This document shows, piece after piece, positions 58,105-64,000 of a stretch of 64,000 bases of DNA. Within the stretch, counting starts at the first letter, position 1. Every line of letters starts with the position of its first letter. The stretch comes from Pseudomonas capeferrum (lineage in GTDB: Bacteria > Pseudomonadota > Gammaproteobacteria > Pseudomonadales > Pseudomonadaceae). The notes under the pieces are model-generated. The model made no database searches and had not been told where the DNA came from. It saw only the letters and a program-made list of their open reading frames with translations. Location of the stretch: positions 1 to 64,000 of the forward strand of contig NZ_JAAMQM010000029.1 in the NCBI RefSeq assembly GCF_013523055.1. The letters are read 5' to 3'. A program made the translations under genes and the position numbers.

Positions 58105-61100
58105 TCAGAAGTCTCGCTTGTAGAAGATATCCAGCGAACTGGCCAGGCCACTCGCCGCTTCCAGGTACACCTTCTGACTCAGCTTGTAACGCAAGGCAAT
58201 CGTGTTGGCCGGCTCGAACACCCCGACGCCATAGCGCAGGCTGAGCTTCTCGGTCAGGTTACCGCTGGCCACCACACTGGTGGTGTCGCCGCTGCCTTCG
58301 GTGTCGAGTTGGAAATCCTCGATGCCCAGGCTGTTCGCCAGGTTCTTGGTGATCCCCGCGCTTCCTGCCAGGCCCAGGCCTAGCGCCGCCTGGGCCAGCA
58401 TGTTGTTGTCCTCCCCCGACGTGCTCAGGGGTCGCCCCAGCACCAGGTAGGACAATGCCTGTTCCTGGCTCATGCTCGGCTCGGAGAAGACCTGGGTAGT
58501 GGGTTGTTCGGCGCTGCCGCTGAGGCGGATGCCGGCAATCACGTCATCGACCTGGCGAATCGCCTCGATATCCAGATAAGGCTGGCCGATAGGCCCGGCG
58601 AACAACAACCGGGCTCGCCGAATGATCAGTCGCTGGCCGTAGGCACGGTAGCGACCGTCGGCAAGGCTCAGTTCGCCGCGGGTGTCCATGTTGTCGCCGA
58701 TATGCACGTGGCCCAGCAGGTTGGCGGTCAGGCCGAAGCCGTTGAACGAGAGTTTATCGCGCCCCACCTCGACGTCGATGTCCATGGCCATGGCCATCGG
58801 CGGCTTGCCCTCCTCGGTCTGGTTGCCGACGATGACCGTGTCTTCCGAGACCTTGACCGTCGAAGGCGGCAACTCGCGCACCGTGATCTGGCCTTTGGGT
58901 ACCTTCACCTTGCCGGTGACCGCCAGTTTGTCGTCCAGCAGGCTTATGGTCAGGTCGGGTGCCACTTCAAGCGTCGCGTAAGGTTCGACGGTGACCGGCA
59001 GTTGCTGGCCCTGCAAGCGCACGTCCACCGCCAGTGCCGGGCTCCAGGTGATGTTGCCGGCGAGCTGGCCGCGACCGGCCGTGCCACTGCGCCAGTCGCC
59101 CTTGAGCTGCACTTGCTCTCCGGCGATCTGCGCTTGCAGCGACAGGCCTTCGAGGCTGATCGGCAGCTCGGCGCCGCTCACTTCGCCGCCGGTCAGGGCC
59201 AGGTTGCCGTTGACCTGAGGCGCGAGCAGTGTCCCGGAGAGTCGACCGCTGCCGTTCAACTGCCCGGTCAGCCGTTCGACCATGGGCACGAACGGTCGGG
59301 CGATGGACAGGTCCAGGCCCGTCAGGGTGAAGTCGCCGGTCAGGGGCTTGTCGGCGGCGAGCGGGTCGATTCGAGTGGTCAGGTCCAGTTGGCCCAGACG
59401 CTCGCCACGGAAGCTCAGCCGGGTGTCGACCTGGCGTGGGCTCAGGGTGCTGTCCAGGCGCAAGGTCTGGTAGGGGAAGTCGATCCAGCGATCCGTGTCG
59501 CGTATGCGCAAGGTACCGCCGCTGGCGTCGATCCTGAAGCTGCCCTTGGGGCCGCTTTGCGGGATATCGAGGTTGATATCGGCGCTAAGCAGCCCTTGCC
59601 AGGCGAAATCGCGCGGCATCCATTGCGCCAGGCTTTCCAGCGGGAACTGCTTGAGGTGGTAGCGCAGGCGTGGTTCCGGCGCCAGGCGCTGGTCCTCTCC
59701 GCACAGGCTAGCCTGCCCGGAGCGCCAGCAGTGGGCGCCGAAGTCCAGCTGGCCGCTGGCCAGACGTTGCAGGCGCGCGGGCGACTGCAGCTTCCAGTCC
59801 TGGCCGCCTGCCTGGATGCGTCCACTGGCCAGGCGACCGCGCCAGTCCCCCTTGTCCAGCGTGCCATCGAGTCCCAGATCGAGCTTGAGCTGCGGGCCGT
59901 CGAGGGCCAGGGTCATCGCTTGCTGGCGCATGTCGCCCTTGCCGGTGACATCGAGCGTGCCCAACGAGGTCTCGCCCAGTCGAATGGCACCTGCCTTGAG
60001 CGTCAGTACGGCGCGCTGGGCCGAATCCAGACGCGCGTTCAGATCCAGTTTCTGTATGCGATTTTCCTCTTGGGCCAACTGTCGACCCGTGAGGGTCAGG
60101 GTGCCTTGAGGGGCATCCAGGGTACCGGCCACGTCCAGACGGCCTTTTACCTGGCCTTGCAAGCGCGGCCAGAGCTGTCCGAGGCGTGGCAGGTTGAGGT
60201 CGATCTGGCCGGCCAGACGCTGCTGCAGGCTGCCGCTGCCGGTAATGCGGTTGTCCCCCAGTTGCACGGCCAGCGCGCCGAGGGTCCAGGTCTGCTCGGC
60301 GCCTTCGGCCTCGACCTTGAGCACGGCCGGTTGCCCGCGCAGTCGGCCCTTGAGGTCGAGCTGCGCGTCCAGGCGCATCTTCTCGTCCTTTATCTCGCCC
60401 TTGCTGCGCAGCGGGCCGGCCAGGGTGCCCGGCAGCTCGGCCAGCCAGTAGGCGGGATCGAGGGCGGACAGTTGCAGGTCGACATCCCAGGCCAGGGTGT
60501 CGGCGAAACGCAACGCGACACTGCCGGCCGCCTTGCCTTGACCGGCGACCAGCGCCAACTCGGGCAGACGTACCTGGGTCAGGTCGCCTTCGAAAGGACT
60601 GGCCAGGGTAAAGGCCCCGGCAGGACCATCCAGATTGCCCTTGAAGGTGCCTTTATAGTTGCCATCGCGGTACTGCACGTCGGCGACCAGACGCTTGAGG
60701 TCGACCTGAGGCGCTTCATCCAGTGGATACAGACGCAGCCAGGGGAAATCCAGCCAATCGATCCTGGCGTCGGCGCTCAGGCCCTCTTGCCAGTCGGCAT
60801 TAGCCTGCAACTTCAGGCGCTGCTGCTCGCTGGCGCTGAGGTCGAGGGCCGCCAGTTGCGCGCCCTTGGCATCCACCCGCCCGGCCAGCATCAGCGCGAT
60901 GGGGCCCTTGTCGGCCGGCAACGATGCCGAACCCGAGAGCGCGTAGCCCTTGAGCAGGTCGCCTTCGGCGTCGAGTTGCAGTTGCTTGAGCTGCAAGGTA
61001 TCAGGCAGCGCCGCGGACGGCTTGAAGGCGTCCGAGCGCAGCTGCAGCCTTGCCGGCAGGTTTTCGGCCAGCGCCTGCAGCTCCCCCGTCAGGCGTGCAT

Positions 61101-61779
61101 TGAGGTAACCGATGCTGTCGGCCGTGAGGGCCAAGGTCTTCTGCAGTTCGCCCTTGGCTTGCAAGACCAGGTGCCAGGCCTTGCCATCCACGGCGGGCAA
61201 TTGCACCTCGCCTCCGAGTTCCACCGGCCAATCGCCTTCGGGTTGCACCAGGCCCTGCAGCTTGAGGTGCAGGTCTTCACGTTGCAGTTGCAGGCTGTCG
61301 ATGCGCAGACCTTCATGGGTCCAGTGCGCGGCGACCTGCAGGTCGCCCAGCAGGTCGCTGCCATCGAGGCGCAAGCGGCCAACGCGTACCTCGCCCAGCT
61401 CGATGCCCACGGGCAGGCGCAGCTCGGGAAGTTGCAGAGGGCTCGTGTCTTCGGTCTTCTCGCCCGGCGCGAAGGCCATGTCGACCTGATCGGCCTCCAG
61501 CCGTTCGATGCACAGGGTCATGCGCAGCAGGCACAGCGGCGACCAGGCCAGGCGCGGTGCCTGGAGCTCGACCCGATCCGCGCCCTGTATCCACGACAGG
61601 TGATCGGCCTGCCAGTGGCCACCCAGCCGCCCCTGGAAATTGTCGACCGCAAGACCCGGCACCAGGCCCAAGGCCCAGCGGCTCCCCGCCTGGGTACCCA
61701 GGATCAGGCCGAGGGCCAGGATGATCAACAACAGAATCGCCAACAGCGTCAGCAAAACGGGTTTGAGCAGACGCGTCAC
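58105..61779 (-). CDS. tamB: Translocation and assembly module subunit TamB
   Basis: The 1224-residue protein has one N-terminal membrane helix (VLLTLLAILLLIILALGLIL), a very long beta-helical periplasmic body and a C-terminal DUF490/TamB domain (about the last 350 residues) ending in DIFYKRDF. TamB spans the periplasm and works with the Omp85 protein TamA in outer-membrane protein insertion and phospholipid transport. The GTG start overlaps the tamA stop by four bases. Length, order and partner are standard for Pseudomonas, so this marks the end of the island and the return to core genome. Confidence 0.95.
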   Translation of the reverse strand: MTRLLKPVLLTLLAILLLIILALGLILGTQAGSRWALGLVPGLAVDNFQGRLGGHWQADHLSWIQGADRVELQAPRLAWSPLCLLRMTLCIERLEADQVDMAFAPGEKTEDTSPLQLPELRLPVGIELGEVRVGRLRLDGSDLLGDLQVAAHWTHEGLRIDSLQLQREDLHLKLQGLVQPEGDWPVELGGEVQLPAVDGKAWHLVLQAKGELQKTLALTADSIGYLNARLTGELQALAENLPARLQLRSDAFKPSAALPDTLQLKQLQLDAEGDLLKGYALSGSASLPADKGPIALMLAGRVDAKGAQLAALDLSASEQQRLKLQANADWQEGLSADARIDWLDFPWLRLYPLDEAPQVDLKRLVADVQYRDGNYKGTFKGNLDGPAGAFTLASPFEGDLTQVRLPELALVAGQGKAAGSVALRFADTLAWDVDLQLSALDPAYWLAELPGTLAGPLRSKGEIKDEKMRLDAQLDLKGRLRGQPAVLKVEAEGAEQTWTLGALAVQLGDNRITGSGSLQQRLAGQIDLNLPRLGQLWPRLQGQVKGRLDVAGTLDAPQGTLTLTGRQLAQEENRIQKLDLNARLDSAQRAVLTLKAGAIRLGETSLGTLDVTGKGDMRQQAMTLALDGPQLKLDLGLDGTLDKGDWRGRLASGRIQAGGQDWKLQSPARLQRLASGQLDFGAHCWRSGQASLCGEDQRLAPEPRLRYHLKQFPLESLAQWMPRDFAWQGLLSADINLDIPQSGPKGSFRIDASGGTLRIRDTDRWIDFPYQTLRLDSTLSPRQVDTRLSFRGERLGQLDLTTRIDPLAADKPLTGDFTLTGLDLSIARPFVPMVERLTGQLNGSGRLSGTLLAPQVNGNLALTGGEVSGAELPISLEGLSLQAQIAGEQVQLKGDWRSGTAGRGQLAGNITWSPALAVDVRLQGQQLPVTVEPYATLEVAPDLTISLLDDKLAVTGKVKVPKGQITVRELPPSTVKVSEDTVIVGNQTEEGKPPMAMAMDIDVEVGRDKLSFNGFGLTANLLGHVHIGDNMDTRGELSLADGRYRAYGQRLIIRRARLLFAGPIGQPYLDIEAIRQVDDVIAGIRLSGSAEQPTTQVFSEPSMSQEQALSYLVLGRPLSTSGEDNNMLAQAALGLGLAGSAGITKNLANSLGIEDFQLDTEGSGDTTSVVASGNLTEKLSLRYGVGVFEPANTIALRYKLSQKVYLEAASGLASSLDIFYKRDF

Positions 61780-63518
61780 AGTTCCGGCCCCATGGAGAAG
61801 TGCAAGCGGATACCACCTTCGTCATCCAGCGCCTTGGCCAGGTCCAGGCGCAATGGCCCGACCGGCGAGACCCAGCGCACGCCGACGCCGACGCCGGTCT
61901 TGAGACTGGGCAGATCCAGGCTGTTGAAAGAGTTGCCTTGGTCGATGAACGTGGCCACGCGCCACTTCTCGGCCACCGAATACTGGTATTCGGCGCTGCC
62001 GGCAATCATGTAGCGGCCACCGATCCGGTCGCCATCGCTGTTTTCCGGCGACAAGGTCTGGTAGTCGTAGCCGCGCACACTCTGGTCGCCACCGGCGAAG
62101 AAGCGCAGCGACGGGGGGATATTGTTCTTGTAGCCATTGGTGGCGCTGCCGCCGACCTGCAACCGGCCCAAAAGACGGTGACGTTGGCCCAAGGTGGTCA
62201 GGCCCTTGAGCAGCACGTTGCCGTGCAGCAGGTTGGTGTCGGAGAGGAGCCCTTCCTTGGCGGCCCTGAGCTCGAACTGCAGACGGTAGCCGTTATGCGG
62301 GTCGATGCGGTTGTCGCTGCGCAGGTAGGAGTAGCTGATGCCGGGCATCAACAGGTTGCTCAGGCCGGAGTCGTCGCCCAGGCGATACTCCTCGCGCTGG
62401 TACTTGAGCGAGATGACCCGCTGCCAACCGCTCGGCAACTTGCTGTGCCACTCGGGGCCGACCGTGAGCAGCTTGCTGAGGGTATCGGTGCCGGCCAGCT
62501 CTTCGTTCTGGTAGCCGCCGGCGAAGCGCAGCTTGTCGGTCAGCGGCGGATCGAGGGGGATGTCATACCAGAGCCCGACGTTCTGCCGAGGCGCCGACAG
62601 CTCGGTTTCCCAGCCATAGCTGTGCCCTTGCGGGTTGACCCAGTGGCGGGTCCAGTTGGCCTTGCCGCGTGGCCCCACGTCGGTCGAATAGCCCAGGCCA
62701 AGGCCCAGGGTGCGCGGCTTGCGGATGTCCAGCAGCACCTCGACGGGGATGACCTGGTCGACCGCGGCAGGCGGCGCCGCGTCGACGCGCACGCCTTCGA
62801 AATAGCCGCTGGACTGCAGGTCGTTGTTGAGCTCGGCGATCAGTTCGGAGTCGTAGGGCGTGCCGGGCTTGAACGACACCATGCGCTGCAACAGGTCATC
62901 GTCCAGGGGCGCGTCACCGGCGAACGTGACCGCGCCCAGTCGATAGCGTTGCCCGCTCTGGTAGATCAGTTCGATGTCCGCCACGCCGGCCTGCGGATCG
63001 ACCGCCAGGCGCTGGCGCTCGAAGTGCCCGCTGAAGAAACCGTAGCGCGAAGCCTGGTTCTGGATCACCTGCTTGGCATCTTCGTAGTTACCGTGGTTGA
63101 GCACCTCGCCCGGGCGCAGTGCCTTGCTGTCGGGTACGCGAAACGACTTGAGCTCGCTGGCCGGCCCCTCGACGCGCACGGTAACATTGCGCAGGCGTAC
63201 CGGCTCGCCGGGATCGATGCGGATGATCAATTGCGGGGGCTGGTCTGCCCGAGCCCCCGGCCTGACTTGCGTATCGATCTGCGCCTGGTAGTAGCCAAGT
63301 GCCTGCGCCGCCTTGCGCGCCTGCTCCTCGGCTCCCCGACTGAAACGCACCAAGGCGTCTTCGTCGCGGTCTCCCAGGCTACCGATATAGCCCTCGACAT
63401 TGGCCCGCAGCGCCTTGTTGGCCGGTTTCACTTCGACCCGCAATTCACTCTGAGCACATGCTACAAAACTGGCGGCCGAAAAAATCAGACCCCAGAAAAT
63501 CTTTCCTGAATACGTCAT
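61776..63518 (-). CDS. tamA: Translocation and assembly module subunit TamA (Omp85 family)
   Basis: The 580-residue protein has a signal peptide (IFWGLIFSAASFVACA), three POTRA-like repeats to about residue 270 and an Omp85 barrel ending in LHFSMGPEL. The barrel holds the conserved GGDQSVRGYDYQTL and RIGGRYMIAGSAEYQY motifs of the lid-lock and strand regions. It forms the outer-membrane half of the TAM complex with TamB. The start at 63518 is the family start. No steroid-regulon operator precedes it. Confidence 0.95.
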   Translation of the reverse strand: MTYSGKIFWGLIFSAASFVACAQSELRVEVKPANKALRANVEGYIGSLGDRDEDALVRFSRGAEEQARKAAQALGYYQAQIDTQVRPGARADQPPQLIIRIDPGEPVRLRNVTVRVEGPASELKSFRVPDSKALRPGEVLNHGNYEDAKQVIQNQASRYGFFSGHFERQRLAVDPQAGVADIELIYQSGQRYRLGAVTFAGDAPLDDDLLQRMVSFKPGTPYDSELIAELNNDLQSSGYFEGVRVDAAPPAAVDQVIPVEVLLDIRKPRTLGLGLGYSTDVGPRGKANWTRHWVNPQGHSYGWETELSAPRQNVGLWYDIPLDPPLTDKLRFAGGYQNEELAGTDTLSKLLTVGPEWHSKLPSGWQRVISLKYQREEYRLGDDSGLSNLLMPGISYSYLRSDNRIDPHNGYRLQFELRAAKEGLLSDTNLLHGNVLLKGLTTLGQRHRLLGRLQVGGSATNGYKNNIPPSLRFFAGGDQSVRGYDYQTLSPENSDGDRIGGRYMIAGSAEYQYSVAEKWRVATFIDQGNSFNSLDLPSLKTGVGVGVRWVSPVGPLRLDLAKALDDEGGIRLHFSMGPEL

Positions 63519-63570
63519 GCGCCGAATGCTACCAGAGCTGATCGCCTGAGGGAGCCCATTACCCCGCCTG

Positions 63571-64000
63571 TCAAGTCGTTTCCCGATGTTCAGACGTTGG
63601 GTCAGGATGGAAGAACACTCTTTCTCTGACCGTTCCTACAGCGACTTCGCCGATTTCCTGATACCCCTGGCGCTCGTAGAACGACAGATAGCGCTCATTG
63701 ACGGTATCCAGCACGACGCCTTGCGTATTGGCATCTTCCGCGCACCAGTCGTGTACGGCCTGCAACAGCTGCTCGGCGTAATCCTGGTTCTGGAACTGTG
63801 GATGCACGCCCAGCATCGGGATGACGTGCACCTGCTCGCTGGGCAGGCAGCCCGCCAACGCGGCCTGATAGTCGAGGTAGCGCCGTGTGCAGCGCCTGCC
63901 CGCCCACATGAGCATGCGCAGTCGCCAGGCCCAGCTGTCGGTGACGCCAAGGCGTCGCCGTGGCGGCACGATGAGGGCCACGGCGACCAGGCGATCATCC
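63571..64000 (-). CDS. GNAT family N-acetyltransferase (partial, runs off window)
   Basis: The frame is open from the window edge to a stop at 63571 and lacks its N-terminus. The visible 140 or so residues show HVIPMLGVHPQFQNQDYAEQ, the acetyl-CoA-binding region of GNAT proteins. GVVLDTVNERYLSFYERQGY follows, the usual GNAT beta5-alpha4 end. A start codon inside the window (GTG at 63981) would give a truncated domain, so the true start is probably upstream of the window. It precedes tamA on the same strand. The acceptor substrate is unknown. Confidence 0.8.
   Translation of the reverse strand, partial: DDRLVAVALIVPPRRRLGVTDSWAWRLRMLMWAGRRCTRRYLDYQAALAGCLPSEQVHVIPMLGVHPQFQNQDYAEQLLQAVHDWCAEDANTQGVVLDTVNERYLSFYERQGYQEIGEVAVGTVRERVFFHPDPTSEHRETT

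Noticed and set aside
58504-62013. Very long plus-strand open frame opposite tamB and tamA
   Set aside because: It is antisense to two clear core genes. Such long frames are expected in GC-rich DNA because stop codons are rare on the opposite strand.

Overview
The window looks like a chromosomal segment of a Pseudomonas, probably of the P. putida group. It is GC-rich, carries many copies of the Pseudomonas-type REP core (GCGGGCTTGCCCGCGAAGAG and variants), and ends in the housekeeping pair tamA/tamB. About 57 kb of it (201-57101) is a catabolic island for steroids, most likely bile acids. The diagnostic genes are a Comamonas-type 3alpha-hydroxysteroid dehydrogenase (hsdA), a 3beta/17beta-hydroxysteroid dehydrogenase, two flavoprotein 3-ketosteroid dehydrogenases, a KshB-like reductase, an HsaA/HsaB-like hydroxylase pair, the meta-cleavage tail (hydratase, acylating acetaldehyde dehydrogenase, aldolase), a FadD3-like ligase and a side-chain operon resembling mycobacterial igr (ChsE, ChsH1, ChsH2 and Ltp2 types).

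Layout. 201-7156 (minus): hsaA-like, kshB-like, fadD3-like, a DUF1302 outer-membrane protein and a flavin oxidoreductase. 7249-8504: three long tandem repeats. 8505-12134 (plus): 7alpha-HSD-like SDR followed by the meta-cleavage tail. 12135-12811: REP-derived repeats. 12812-15755 (minus): hsdA, a second SDR and a LuxR/TeiR-like regulator. 15904-19294 (minus): YCF48-like protein and RND/MMPL transporter. 19754-27713 (minus): old yellow enzyme, FATP-type CoA ligase, MBL hydrolase, second DUF1302, thiolase-like protein and DUF35-MaoC fusion. 27953-29281 (plus): MFS transporter. 29292-30318: six 185-bp repeats. 30605-34092: accessory stretch with small unknown genes, an SDR, an esterase and two gene remnants. 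34202-45543 (minus): DUF1329, CoA ligase, four acyl-CoA dehydrogenases, Ltp2-like, ChsH1-like, ChsH2-like and SDR genes. 45684-46469 (plus): crotonase. 46489-47193: a palindromic repeat element. 47216-54609 (minus): 3beta/17beta-HSD, delta4-dehydrogenase, delta1-dehydrogenase, Tat-exported amidase and aldehyde dehydrogenase. 54787-57101 (plus): flavin reductase with MarR-like tail and MFS transporter. 57110-64000 (minus): crotonase, tamB, tamA and a partial GNAT gene.

How it fits together (inference from families). The amidase may release conjugated bile acids. DUF1302, DUF1329, the YCF48-like protein and the RND protein may move steroids across the envelope, with the MFS proteins at the inner membrane. 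HSDs and ketosteroid dehydrogenases oxidise ring A. CoA ligases, acyl-CoA dehydrogenases, MaoC/DUF35 hydratases, Ltp-type aldolases and the aldehyde dehydrogenase shorten the side chain. HsaA/HsaB, the hydratase, the aldolase and the acetaldehyde dehydrogenase handle the A/B-ring part, and FadD3 starts C/D-ring breakdown. KshA, the extradiol dioxygenase and the meta-cleavage hydrolase are not in this window.

The most notable unexplained signals are two. First, a shared dyad (consensus TAGTCYGNNNNGACGATG, pointing toward the gene) lies about 50-150 bp before twelve catabolic transcription units, and looks like the operator of one regulon. Second, A-rich AACAACAA leaders at several start sites resemble Crc/Hfq catabolite-repression targets.
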